This document shows positions 6,866 to 13,951 of a stretch of DNA of 19,952 nucleotides, in pieces; positions within the stretch are counted from its first letter, which is position 1; the number at the start of each line of letters is the position of its first letter. A program made the position numbers and the translations under genes. This DNA comes from CAYHPR01 sp964358895 (GTDB lineage: Archaea > Micrarchaeota > Micrarchaeia > CABMEP01): positions 1 through 19,952 of the forward strand of contig CAYHPR010000011.1 of the NCBI GenBank assembly GCA_964358895.1, read 5' to 3'. The notes below the pieces were generated by a model, which saw only the letters and a program-made list of their open reading frames with translations, had not been told where the DNA came from and made no database searches.

Positions 6866-7045
6866 GTTTTAAAAAAATTAAAGGACTTATACGAAAGAAC
6901 AGTATACGTATGGCGTGTAAGTAAACAGCCAACAAGAGAAGAGATAAGTGAGAATTTCAAGATTGTGATAATCGGCGTGTTCATTATGGGTATACTGGGA
7001 TTTTTAATATCCCTTCTGTTCAATATTATTGAGAAGAAAGTCTAA
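6863..7045 (+). CDS. secE: Preprotein translocase subunit SecE (Sec61-gamma)
   Basis: 60 residues: an amphipathic N-terminal helix (KLKDLYERTVYVWRVSKQPT) with the family's conserved Arg/Lys and Pro, then REEISENFKIVIIG leading into one membrane segment (about 33-53). This is the standard archaeal SecE layout, the small clamp subunit of the SecYEG/Sec61 channel. The position between ftsZ and spt5 supports the call fully. The start codon is inside a 9-bp inverted repeat (see leader), so output may depend on local RNA folding. The coding sequence is followed after 18 bases by spt5 on the same strand. Confidence 0.95.
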   Translation: MVLKKLKDLYERTVYVWRVSKQPTREEISENFKIVIIGVFIMGILGFLISLLFNIIEKKV

Positions 7046-7063
7046 ATTTTGGTGAGTGATAAA

Positions 7064-7513
7064 ATGATTTATTCGTATAGAGTTACAGCAGGACAAGAGC
7101 ATATAGTCCTTGACATGCTTGTAAATAAGATAAAGAAATCGTCCGAAGGTATTTCAGCAGTATTCATCTTTCCGGACGTTAAAGGATACATTTTTGTTGA
7201 AGTTACAGACCTTTCTGCAGCTAGAAAGTTTGCACAGGATATCCCGCACATTAAAGGAGTTTTACCGAAGAATATCAATCTTGACGAAATCGTAACGATT
7301 GCTCAGGCACGCGCTCAAGTAATCCCTGTTGCCAAAGGGGACACAGTTGAATTCATAACTGGTCCATTCAAGGGCGAGCGTGCTAAGGTCATACGAGTTG
7401 ATGAGACAAAGGATACAATCACAGTTGAACTGACAGAAGTGGCAGTTCCTGTCCCGGTCACAACAAAGTCAACCAGTGTGAAGCTGATAAGGAAAGCTGA
7501 AGTTGAGGAATAG
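7064..7513 (+). CDS. spt5: Transcription elongation factor Spt5 (archaeal NusG)
   Basis: 149 residues from ATG 7064, chosen because GGTGAGTG at 7051-7058 is an excellent Shine-Dalgarno; a longer frame from TTG 7049 would use that motif as codons. The NGN domain occupies about 1-85 (YRVTAGQEHIVLDML, then FPDVKGYIFVEV and IPHIKGVLP), where it binds the clamp of RNA polymerase with Spt4. The KOW domain follows at about 92-145, with GDTVEFITGPFKGERAKVIR, and can contact the ribosome to couple transcription and translation. Short C-terminal acidic tail. The gene sits in its usual archaeal place between secE and L11, but here a lipoprotein gene is inserted before L11. Confidence 0.96.
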   Translation: MIYSYRVTAGQEHIVLDMLVNKIKKSSEGISAVFIFPDVKGYIFVEVTDLSAARKFAQDIPHIKGVLPKNINLDEIVTIAQARAQVIPVAKGDTVEFITGPFKGERAKVIRVDETKDTITVELTEVAVPVPVTTKSTSVKLIRKAEVEE

Positions 7514-7518
7514 GTAAG

Positions 7519-7869
7519 ATGAAGCTCAAACCATTTGTACTTCTCTTTTCCATTCTTCTGTTATCCTTAGTCACATTTGGTTGTGTGAACCTTAAAACAG
7601 ATCCAAATGCTTGTGAAAGCTTATCTGCCAAGTATTCTCAGAAGGATCAATGTTTTCGCGAAGTTGCGAAAAACTTGAATGATTCAAGCATATGCAGTAA
7701 AATTGAGGACACTATAATAAGAGATTACTGGTGCTTCAGGGAGATTGCATACGACACAAAGAATAGCGTATTATGCAATCAAATTACAGATGCTGAGGCC
7801 AAGCAGTCGTGTTTAGATGTCATTTCAGGTAAGCAGACGTTTGAGCGCGGCGTTCGATTCAGTATTTAA
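7519..7869 (+). CDS. Cys-repeat lipoprotein or secreted small protein
   Basis: 116 residues with a basic start (MKLK), a hydrophobic core (5-20) and a lipobox-like TFGC ending at Cys22, so it is probably exported and lipid-anchored. Position -3 is Thr rather than Leu/Val, so lipidation is less certain than export. After the signal there are six cysteines at 32, 45, 59, 72, 86 and 98, spaced 13, 14, 13, 14 and 12. The blocks C45-FRE and C72-FRE each reach a further Cys 14 residues on, giving a 27-residue repeat that suggests disulfide-stapled helical hairpins. Function unknown. It starts five bases after spt5 with purine-rich GAGGAATAGG before the ATG, so it is co-transcribed inside a ribosomal/secretion operon. 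Confidence 0.75.
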   Translation: MKLKPFVLLFSILLLSLVTFGCVNLKTDPNACESLSAKYSQKDQCFREVAKNLNDSSICSKIEDTIIRDYWCFREIAYDTKNSVLCNQITDAEAKQSCLDVISGKQTFERGVRFSI

Positions 7870-7943
7870 ATTTGTATGATTATACGATATTACGTTATTA
7901 GACAAGACAGACGACAGAGTAAATGTGTAAATAAGTGATTATT

Positions 7944-8432
7944 ATGGCTGAAATAACAGTTTCACTTTTGGTTGAAGGCGGAAAGGCTTCAGGTGGACCT
8001 CCACTTGCAACAAGTATCGGACCGTTAGGTGTTAATGTCAATAATATTGTTAAAGAAATAAACGATAAGACTAAGGATTTTGCAGGTGTAACTGTTCCAG
8101 TTAAAGTTATTGTTAATAAGGAAACAAAATCATTCAAAGTCGAAGTAGGCAGTCCAGCAGTTAGTTCACTCGTTAAAAAAGAGATCGGCATTGAGACAGG
8201 TGCAAAAGCAGAACCAGGCATGAAGCCGGCACCAGCTGGTGACATTAAAATTGCGCAGGTTGTAAAGATTGCAAAAATGAAGTTAGGCGGTATGAATGCA
8301 ACCGAACTTAAGCCTGCAGTTCTTACTGTTCTTGGTACATGTCTTTCAATTGGTGTTACCTGCGAGGGCGTAGATCCGCGAGCCATCGCTAAAAAAATAA
8401 AGAAAGGAGAATATGATTCAGTTCTCAAATAA
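7944..8432 (+). CDS. rpl11: Large ribosomal subunit protein uL11
   Basis: 162 residues. The N-terminal domain begins MAEITVSLLVEGGKASGGPP and continues with GPLGVNVNNIVKEIN, the family's Pro-rich and Gly-rich binding surface. The C-terminal rRNA-binding domain has LKPAVLTVLGTCLSIGVTCEG. L11 binds the GTPase-associated region of 23S rRNA together with the uL10 stalk. The ATG at 7944 was chosen because GTGAT (7935-7939) just upstream matches the Shine-Dalgarno; a GTG start there would add three residues. Usual ...GPPLGPALGPLG is ...GPPLATSIGPLG here, a minor variant. The last 20 bases overlap the start of the beta-propeller gene. Confidence 0.96.
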   Translation: MAEITVSLLVEGGKASGGPPLATSIGPLGVNVNNIVKEINDKTKDFAGVTVPVKVIVNKETKSFKVEVGSPAVSSLVKKEIGIETGAKAEPGMKPAPAGDIKIAQVVKIAKMKLGGMNATELKPAVLTVLGTCLSIGVTCEGVDPRAIAKKIKKGEYDSVLK

Positions 8433-10080
8433 TAACTTAGGGAGACAGTTCAGCTTTTCAATTTTTGTCCTCTTTTTGATAGCAATTAATCTTACTATCC
8501 TATCTGCTGCTGAAGTTGATGTTAAATGGACTGCAACAAATACACAGACGTTTGCTTCACCTATCCTTGATGACGGAACAATTTATTCCGTATCAACAAG
8601 CGGAAGGCTTATCGCTGTATCAGTGACAGGTATCCGAAAATTCACAGCAGAACTCGGAGTTCCTGTTTCCGTCCAGCCAACTATTGTTGGTCAGATGATC
8701 TATCTAGCTACAGATAAGGGAATGGTTGCAGTCAGAAAGGACACTGGAGGGCAGCGGATCAATTATTCAACAACTTCTCCTATCCTAACAACGCCATTGG
8801 TTTACGACAGCAGAACACTTGTTGCAATAGCAAAAGACGGGAAGATATATGTATTCGATATCAATGATCCCTCAACTATCAAATTGCTAAGAAACATTAC
8901 GCTGCCAGGTCAGTCAGAAGGTTCAGCAGTTATCAATGGTGGAAAAGTCTTTGTGTTTTTGACTGATGGAAAACTTTACGTAGTCGATCCCATAGGCGGT
9001 ACATCTACACTTCTAATTGACACTGGTCGGTCGGTCTGGAGATCTATGCCAACTGTTGTTGACGATATTATTTATGTCGGGGCAGACAAATATTTTATGG
9101 GTGTTACGACAACCGGTTCCATAAATGTCAGTAAAGAGTTAGGTAATGCATTATTTTCACCAATCGCATCAGGAAATAGATTTTACATAGGTTCCAATGA
9201 TGAAAATTTATATGCACTTAATCAATTTGGAGACATAGCTTGGAAGTTTAAGGCAGGAGATGCTATACGAACGACGCCATTGGTCGTGAATAAAACTATT
9301 TACATTGGATCAAACGATAAGAGTGTTTATGCACTTGATGCAGATACAGGTGCTGTGAAATGGTCAAAGAAACTTGATGATTGGCCATCTTCCCTCCTTT
9401 ATTCAAACGGAACAGTTTTTACAACAACATTAAACGGTACAGTTACGGCAATTTCAACTATATCCTGCCGAATAAGTTTTCCAGAGAATAATGCAACTAT
9501 CTTTGCGCGAGCATCACTTGCAGGGCAGGCATACGCTGATGCAGGTGTTGCAAAAGTTGAAATAAAAGCTGTACCTAACGAATTCCAAAATACTAACGGT
9601 CTTGAGGAATGGAATACAGTCTTACCTATTATTGGCGGATCAGAAGGTCCGATCTCAATTCAATGTAGAGCGACTGATAAAGCCGGAAACGTAGAAATTG
9701 AACCTTATACTGAATCAGTTTACAATTTTGTTTTCTCAGAAGAAAAATTGCCGAAGATTAATGTGACTATTCCTCAGTCAGTTACAGTTAAATCTCCATT
9801 TACACTTCAATTCAAGGACATCTCCGGAAAGCCGTTAACTAATTTTTCTGTTACAATCGAAGGTGTCAAATATCCAGTTTCAGATCCTAACGGACTATTT
9901 ACATTCACACCGACTAGAGAAGGTCCATTGTCGTTATTTATAGAAAAAGCAAATTATCAAACAAAAACAATCTCAACGCAGGTGCAACAACAATCCTCAT
10001 TACCTTTGTACGTTTCTGCAGCAGTGGTAATCCTACTCCTAGTTTACATCTTTTACTTCAGAAAAGGCCGCTGGAGATAA
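8413..10080 (+). CDS. Exported, membrane-anchored PQQ-like beta-propeller protein
   Basis: 555 residues. An N-terminal signal (hydrophobic 13-31, cleavage probably near AAEVD) is followed by about 310 residues of PQQ-type propeller blades, clearest in NLYALNQFGDIAWKFKAG and SVYALDADTGAVKWSKKL; a BamB-like fold without enzyme cofactor residues that I can point to. Two beta-sandwich, Ig-like segments follow (about 350-440 and 450-530; CRATDKAGNVEIEPY and NGLFTFTPTREGP). A membrane helix at about 534-551 ends in a short basic tail KGRWR, so the bulk faces outside. Many N-glycosylation sequons (NxS/T) suit a surface protein. Its ATG lies 20 bases inside L11 with AAAGGAG upstream, so it is translationally tied to that gene. 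Confidence 0.88.
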   Translation: MIQFSNNNLGRQFSFSIFVLFLIAINLTILSAAEVDVKWTATNTQTFASPILDDGTIYSVSTSGRLIAVSVTGIRKFTAELGVPVSVQPTIVGQMIYLATDKGMVAVRKDTGGQRINYSTTSPILTTPLVYDSRTLVAIAKDGKIYVFDINDPSTIKLLRNITLPGQSEGSAVINGGKVFVFLTDGKLYVVDPIGGTSTLLIDTGRSVWRSMPTVVDDIIYVGADKYFMGVTTTGSINVSKELGNALFSPIASGNRFYIGSNDENLYALNQFGDIAWKFKAGDAIRTTPLVVNKTIYIGSNDKSVYALDADTGAVKWSKKLDDWPSSLLYSNGTVFTTTLNGTVTAISTISCRISFPENNATIFARASLAGQAYADAGVAKVEIKAVPNEFQNTNGLEEWNTVLPIIGGSEGPISIQCRATDKAGNVEIEPYTESVYNFVFSEEKLPKINVTIPQSVTVKSPFTLQFKDISGKPLTNFSVTIEGVKYPVSDPNGLFTFTPTREGPLSLFIEKANYQTKTISTQVQQQSSLPLYVSAAVVILLLVYIFYFRKGRWR

Positions 10081-10121
10081 CTTTTTTCTAAGCAAACGGC
10101 GAGGCTTTTCACTTTGTGAAA
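10081..10121 (+). terminator. Candidate terminator between convergent genes
   Basis: The stop of the propeller gene is followed at once by CTTTTTTCT, an oligo-T tract of the kind archaeal RNA polymerase uses to terminate. A short hairpin TTTCAC-TTT-GTGAAA (10107-10121) follows. The convergent DUF1405-like gene ends at 10137. Confidence 0.45.
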
Positions 10122-10136
10122 TACCCTTATGATAAC

Positions 10137-10754
10137 TTATTGTTTAAATAAATGGTTTCTGAGCCCATCAAGAACTGGAATCTGTTTGAACAGATTCACT
10201 CTTTTCTGTGCACCAAAATAAACAATCACAATTGAAATTATGGATATAACGATAGTTCCAATAGCAACTATCTCAATTCCTTTTTCTCCGATTATCGGAT
10301 GTGTTCCAAGTCCATAGTCTGCATAATCATTCAGTAGTGTCCATCCACCCAGTATAAACAGCATTGTCGCAGTCATTCTTCTATTTCCAATTAGAAATAA
10401 CCCCTGTGCAAGTTGTCCAATGTGGGCTACAAACAAAAATACATATTGCCAAGCTACTTCTGGCGAAAGGAAATATTCTGACTGAAACAGGATGACGAAC
10501 ATTGTCCATATTCCATACTTAATCGATCCGATTGCTGCAAGATTTATTATCCAATCATTGGCTCTCTTGATCAGAGCTAACCCAATTGCTGCTGCAAAAA
10601 GAAGTGCATGCATTGGCGAGTCAAGCGCAAAAATCCAAAGCAGCGGGTCTGTTTTTGCAAGTAGAGAGTTGTAGTAATAAACTCCATAAAAGAATGCAGC
10701 AATATTTATTACAAATAATGCTATCGCAATTCTGCTTAGTGCTTGGTCTTTCAT
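10137..10754 (-). CDS. DUF1405-like integral membrane protein
   Basis: 205 residues with six or seven hydrophobic segments spread from 8 to about 186. The features FFYGVYYYNSLLAKTDPLLW followed by FALDSPMHALLF fit the DUF1405 family (Bacillus YpjA and archaeal homologues), in which a Tyr-rich first helix is followed by a Pro-Leu-Trp and an Asp-Ser-Pro motif. NDYADYGLGTHP near 142-153 is also typical. Function is unknown in the family. The final 30 residues are cytoplasmic-looking and basic (VNLFKQIPVLDGLRNHLFKQ). The ATG comes one base after the stop of the acyltransferase gene with GAGGAAAT upstream, so the two form a short operon, perhaps acting on envelope lipids or glycans, which is inference. 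Confidence 0.75.
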   Translation of the reverse strand: MKDQALSRIAIALFVINIAAFFYGVYYYNSLLAKTDPLLWIFALDSPMHALLFAAAIGLALIKRANDWIINLAAIGSIKYGIWTMFVILFQSEYFLSPEVAWQYVFLFVAHIGQLAQGLFLIGNRRMTATMLFILGGWTLLNDYADYGLGTHPIIGEKGIEIVAIGTIVISIISIVIVYFGAQKRVNLFKQIPVLDGLRNHLFKQ

Positions 10755-10755
10755 T

Positions 10756-11244
10756 TTATTTCCTCAATTTTTTGATTACTTTTACAGGTATTCCTCCAGC
10801 GAAAGTTTTCGGAGGAACATCTTTGTTCACAAGTGACATAGCAGAAACAATACTGTCGTTTCCAATTGAAATACCTGGAAGGATGGTGCAATTTGCACCA
10901 ATAACTACATTTTTTCCTATCTTAACCCTACCAGTTCTCCATTCATCTATAAGAAATTCGTGTGTAAGAATTACGGAGTTAAACCCAATAATGCAGTTAT
11001 CTTCAATTTCAATTAGTTCTGGATAAAAAATGTCTAATGTTACATCAAGTCCAACTGAAACATTCTTTCCAATCTTTGCTCCGACAAGTCTGTAACAGAG
11101 ATTCTTAAGTCTCAGAGATGGCAAGAATTTGGCAGTGTAGATAACTAAAAAATTAAATGCAACTTTTAATGGATTTCTCGCTTTACTCCAGTACCACAAA
11201 GAATTGGCATTACCAAGTGACTTACGGCTTGTCAGGTCTCTCAT
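10756..11244 (-). CDS. Left-handed beta-helix (hexapeptide repeat) acyltransferase
   Basis: 162 residues with the hexapeptide pattern of LbetaH transferases: VGAKIGKNVSVG, then IEIEDNCIIGFNSVILTHE, and VKIGKNVVIGANCTILPGISIGNDSIVSAMSLV, ending with VPPKTFAGGIPVKVIKK, the standard closing segment. The His in the ILTHEF motif sits at the usual catalytic place of maltose/galactoside O-acetyltransferases. Likely role: acetyl transfer to a sugar or similar hydroxyl group, perhaps in surface glycan synthesis. The N-terminal 45 residues contain a hydrophobic stretch (KVAFNFLVIYTAKFL) that may associate with the membrane, an extra compared with minimal soluble family members. It is divergent from the L1 operon, with an AT box shared between the two. 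Confidence 0.85.
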   Translation of the reverse strand: MRDLTSRKSLGNANSLWYWSKARNPLKVAFNFLVIYTAKFLPSLRLKNLCYRLVGAKIGKNVSVGLDVTLDIFYPELIEIEDNCIIGFNSVILTHEFLIDEWRTGRVKIGKNVVIGANCTILPGISIGNDSIVSAMSLVNKDVPPKTFAGGIPVKVIKKLRK

Positions 11245-11270
11245 AGAATCAATTTGATAGGCAGGACGTA

Positions 11271-11282
11271 GTTTTATATAGT
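11271..11282. promoter_or_regulatory. TATA-type box in the divergent acyltransferase/L1 region
   Basis: GTTTTATATAGT holds TTTATATA on the plus strand and ACTATATAAAAC on the minus strand. In plus orientation it would start transcription near 11302, giving L1 a leader of about 50 bases that includes the hairpin at 11309-11347. In minus orientation the ATG at 11244 lies about 32 bases away, a near-leaderless start. Either or both may be used. Confidence 0.5.
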
Positions 11283-11308
11283 TTATCTTAGTAATAAATT
11301 CAGTATCT

Positions 11309-11347
11309 GTTTCTCCCGTTTGGACCGCAGGTTTGCGGGAGGGAAAC
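11309..11347 (+). promoter_or_regulatory. Structured leader of L1, candidate L1 autoregulatory site
   Basis: GTTTC (11309-11313) pairs with GAAAC (11343-11347) and TCCCG (11314-11318) with CGGGA (11336-11340), leaving GG at 11341-11342 bulged. GACC pairs with GGTT around GCA at the tip, separated by an internal loop. The GGAGG ribosome-binding bases (11338-11342) are buried in the stem, 12 bases before the ATG. Archaeal L1 is known to repress its own mRNA in Methanococcus by binding a copy of its rRNA site, so such a site is expected here. Equivalence to the rRNA site is not shown. Confidence 0.55.
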
Positions 11348-11354
11348 GATAAGT

Positions 11355-11987
11355 ATGTATTCGAAAGAGCAATTACTCAGCGCTATTAATAAGTGCTTCG
11401 AGGATAAAGGGTCAAGAAAATTTGCACAAACTGTAGAGCTAGCCATTAATTTCAAGGATGTCGATTTTTCAAAGCCTGAAAACAAACTGAATCTCGAAGT
11501 TCCACTTCCAAAAGGCAGAGGCAAACATACGAATATCGTAGTATTTGCAGATGGAGCTGTCGCATTAGATGCTAAGGCAGCTGGTGCTGATGTTATAATC
11601 CCTGCAGCTGACATACCAAAACTTGAGAAGAAAAAACTCAAGAATATGGCAGACGATTCCGAATTTTTTGCACAGCCACAACTTATGATGCAGATCGGTA
11701 AAAGCTTTGGCCAAGTCCTTGGAGGACGTGGAAAACTTCCAAAACCAATAGTTGGAAACATCGGACAGATGCTCAAGAATGTTCGCGATACAGTCAAACT
11801 TAGAACTAAAGGTAAGAACTTGCCAACTGTTCATTGTGCAGTTGGAACAGAAAAAATGTCTCCAGAAGACATATACGAAAATGTGACTGCAATTTTTAAT
11901 GTTCTATCAAACAAACAAGGAGAAGCAAAAATCGCTTCAGCCTACATAAAACTTTCGATGGGCAAATCAATTAAGATCGGTGCATAA
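11355..11987 (+). CDS. rpl1: Large ribosomal subunit protein uL1
   Basis: 210 residues, normal for archaeal L1. N-terminal TVELAINFKDVDFSKPENKL and LNLEVPLPKGRGKHTNIVVF start domain I, the inserted domain II runs about 65-155 with LGGRGKLPKPIVGNIG, and the return to domain I has TVKLRTKGKNLPTVHCAVGTE. The two conserved patches that clamp the 23S rRNA L1 stalk are present. L1 moves deacylated tRNA from the exit site and in archaea often represses translation of its own operon. The next gene, L10, starts two bases after the stop. A folded leader immediately upstream could be its feedback target. Confidence 0.97.
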   Translation: MYSKEQLLSAINKCFEDKGSRKFAQTVELAINFKDVDFSKPENKLNLEVPLPKGRGKHTNIVVFADGAVALDAKAAGADVIIPAADIPKLEKKKLKNMADDSEFFAQPQLMMQIGKSFGQVLGGRGKLPKPIVGNIGQMLKNVRDTVKLRTKGKNLPTVHCAVGTEKMSPEDIYENVTAIFNVLSNKQGEAKIASAYIKLSMGKSIKIGA

Positions 11988-11989
11988 TA

Positions 11990-12829
11990 ATGGTGAAGAA
12001 GGAAAAGAAAGACATAGTCGAACAAATGGCAAAAGAGATTGCAAGTGCAAAGGTAGTAGCTATAGTAGACCTTCACACATTACCTGCCAGTTTGCTTCAT
12101 TCACTTAGAAAAGCGCTGAAAGGCAAGGGTAGAGTTATTATCAATAAGACAACTCTGCTTAATCGTGCATTGAAGAAGGCAAAGAAAGATCAACTATCAA
12201 AATATACCACTGGTGAAAAAGCAATTCTTCTTTCTGATTTAGATCCATTCATGCTTTACAAGAAAGCACGTGGGAATCCGTTGAAGGTTTATGCAAAGCC
12301 TGAACAGGTTGCACCATATGATATTGTTGTTCCTGCTGGAGAGACTATGCTTCCTCCTGGGCCAGTTCTTTCAGAATTAAAACAGGCTGGAATTGATGCA
12401 AGAATTCAAGGAGGAAAAATTGCGATAGGTAAGGATTCAACTGTTGCAAAGAAAGGAGCTAAAATTACAGATATGATGGCTAAGGCGTTACAAAAGCTTG
12501 ACATCAGACCTTTTGAGTTGAATGTCAGTATTCCTGCAGCAATTGAAGACGGCATTCTTTACATTGAAGACGTATTACATGTTGATGAAAAAGAATTCTT
12601 AGGAAAAATAGGTCAAGCACATATGGGTGCTTACAATTTATCTATGGAAATAGGTTATCCAACTAAACAAAATATTGAAGGAATGCTGAAGAAGGCTTAC
12701 AGAAATTCAAGAGCTGTAGGTATCGAGCAGAATATTGCTCTCCCAGAGTTTGCGGAAGAACTTCTTAAGAAAGCTGCAAGACAAGCATCAGCGCTTGAGT
12801 CAAAAGTTGGAACAGGTTCAAGTTCCTGA
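11990..12829 (+). CDS. rpl10: Large ribosomal subunit protein uL10 (P0), tail-less form
   Basis: 279 residues. The rRNA-binding N-terminal domain (1-105) has KVVAIVDLHTLPASLLHSLR and RVIINKTTLLNRAL. The archaeal insertion domain follows, with VPAGETMLPPGPVLSELKQAG (about 114-134), and the helical spine DILYIEDVLHV-type region leads to L12-binding helices (QNIEGMLKKAYRNSRAVG and FAEELLKKAARQ). Most archaeal P0 proteins are about 330-350 residues and end with the same acidic, Phe-containing tail as L12. This one stops at SKVGTGSSS, so that tail is absent. GGTG 8 bases before the ATG is the ribosome-binding site. It is in an operon with L1 and L12. Confidence 0.96.
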   Translation: MVKKEKKDIVEQMAKEIASAKVVAIVDLHTLPASLLHSLRKALKGKGRVIINKTTLLNRALKKAKKDQLSKYTTGEKAILLSDLDPFMLYKKARGNPLKVYAKPEQVAPYDIVVPAGETMLPPGPVLSELKQAGIDARIQGGKIAIGKDSTVAKKGAKITDMMAKALQKLDIRPFELNVSIPAAIEDGILYIEDVLHVDEKEFLGKIGQAHMGAYNLSMEIGYPTKQNIEGMLKKAYRNSRAVGIEQNIALPEFAEELLKKAARQASALESKVGTGSSS

Positions 12830-12887
12830 GTTGATCTAGGTATACACAACACACAATATAGAGTTAATGTTAATTTGAGGTGAAAAA

Positions 12888-13193
12888 ATGAGTATGGAAT
12901 ATATCTACGCTGCTTTGCTCTTAAATGATGCAAAGAAAGAAATCAGCGAAGATGCACTGAACAGCACTGTCAAAGCTGCCGGCATCAGTCCGGATCCAGC
13001 TAAGGCTAAGATGGTTGTAAGCGCTCTACAAGGCGTCAACATCGAAGAAGTGCTAAAGAATGCAGCAGCAGCTCCAGTTATGATGGCAGCTCCTGCAGGT
13101 GCAGCACACGCTGAAGGAAAGAAAGAAGCTCCAAAAGAAGAAAAGAAATCTGAAGAAGAAGCAGCCGCAGGTCTCTCTGGTTTATTTGGTTAA
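12888..13193 (+). CDS. rpl12: Large ribosomal subunit protein P1/L12 (archaeal)
   Basis: 101 residues starting at ATG 12888, six bases after a textbook GAGGTGA; the second Met (MSMEYIYAALLL) is a less favoured start. The N-terminal dimerisation domain (1-60) anchors to uL10, then an Ala/Pro-rich hinge (about 61-78), a Lys/Glu-rich linker, and the conserved AAAGLSGLFG end that recruits elongation factors. All key archaeal features are there. Several copies bind each uL10. The region between L10 and this gene (58 bases) contains no clear hairpin. The gene ends against an oligo-T terminator shared with the PHP gene. Confidence 0.97.
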   Translation: MSMEYIYAALLLNDAKKEISEDALNSTVKAAGISPDPAKAKMVVSALQGVNIEEVLKNAAAAPVMMAAPAGAAHAEGKKEAPKEEKKSEEEAAAGLSGLFG

Positions 13194-13194
13194 A

Positions 13195-13219
13195 TTTTTT
13201 ATTTTTTTATTATTTTTTT
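13195..13219. terminator. T-rich terminator at the end of the L1-L10-L12 operon
   Basis: Three T runs of six or seven, separated by A or ATTA, begin just after the L12 stop. Archaeal termination needs little more than such tracts. The convergent PHP gene's stop (13210-13212) lies inside the tract, so the two ends are interlocked. Confidence 0.65.
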
Positions 13220-13902
13220 AATTTACCAAATAATCTGGAAGTTCTTGCCATTAGTCTGTGATAGAGAATAGCAGCTGCACTTTTTTGTACACCAATAGCT
13301 TTGCTCTGTTTCTTTTTGATCATTTTTCTAAATTCTTCTAAATTATTAGCTTCGCAAAAAGTATAGCAGTGTCCTACTTCCTCCATTCTGTGTGCATCAC
13401 TGCCTGCAGTTTGGCCCAGTTTATTCTTAAGTGCATATTCAAGACCTAATGCATTCATATATGCCGAGTTTCTTCCATTCATAACCTCAACTGCATCTGG
13501 TTTTTTCCCCTTTTTTTCTAAAACCGCTACAACTCCTTGTTTTCTTATCAGATCATCAAACGGATGTGGGATAGAGCATACAGCATCTTGGTCTTTAAGT
13601 TCATCAAGAAGATCGGCAATTTTATTAACTGGATAAATATCCTTTTTTGTATCCTTCTCAAGAAACAGACAGAGTATCTCACCGATCCTTTTGCCTTCGT
13701 GCATTATTGCAACTTCTTTACCTGGAACAAGCAGCAAGCCAACTGCTTTTGCAGCTATCCTTGTTCTTTCGATGCCTGCAATCGTATTATGATCTGTGAG
13801 AGCAATTCCGTTGAGGCCAACTGCTTTGGCTCTTGCAACCATCTGTTCAGGCGTGTTTGCGCCATCCGAATAAATAGTGTGCATATGCATATCTATTTTC
13901 AT
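13210..13902 (-). CDS. PHP-domain metal-dependent phosphoesterase
   Basis: 230 residues with the PHP motifs in order: MHMHTIYSDG (5-14), ALTDHNT (34-40), VPGKEVA (59-65), CSIPHPFDD (109-117), EVMNGRN (139-145) and AGSDAHRMEEVGH (166-178). These His/Asp/Glu residues bind a metal cluster that hydrolyses phosphoesters. The family covers histidinol phosphatase, RNase AM-like and nucleotide phosphatases; motif layout and size fit the stand-alone archaeal type, whose substrate I cannot name. A basic tail (MARTSRLFGKLKK) follows. The minus-strand ATG at 13902 lies about 28 bases from TTTATAAATA, so the mRNA is probably leaderless or nearly so. Confidence 0.88.
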   Translation of the reverse strand: MKIDMHMHTIYSDGANTPEQMVARAKAVGLNGIALTDHNTIAGIERTRIAAKAVGLLLVPGKEVAIMHEGKRIGEILCLFLEKDTKKDIYPVNKIADLLDELKDQDAVCSIPHPFDDLIRKQGVVAVLEKKGKKPDAVEVMNGRNSAYMNALGLEYALKNKLGQTAGSDAHRMEEVGHCYTFCEANNLEEFRKMIKKKQSKAIGVQKSAAAILYHRLMARTSRLFGKLKK

Positions 13903-13930
13903 AAGTTCACAAAGACTAAAGGTAGATCTT

Positions 13931-13940
13931 ATTTATAAAA
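13931..13940. promoter_or_regulatory. TATA-type box between PHP and phosphoribosyltransferase genes
   Basis: ATTTATAAAA in the 49-base divergent spacer. In minus orientation the PHP start codon lies about 34 bases from its centre, a normal short-leader distance. In plus orientation the phosphoribosyltransferase ATG is only about 16 bases away, too near for a normal transcription start, so the box more likely serves the PHP gene. Confidence 0.45.
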
Positions 13941-13951
13941 CATAATAATAT

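Noticed and set aside
7898..8428. Minus-strand open frame of 176 codons antisense to L11
   Set aside because: L11 on the plus strand is unmistakable; the antisense composition is a byproduct of its codon use.
10178..10197. Perfect 9-bp inverted repeat GAATCTGTT-TG-AACAGATTC
   Set aside because: It lies inside the DUF1405-like coding sequence (VNLFKQIPVL region) and no regulatory role is suggested by position.
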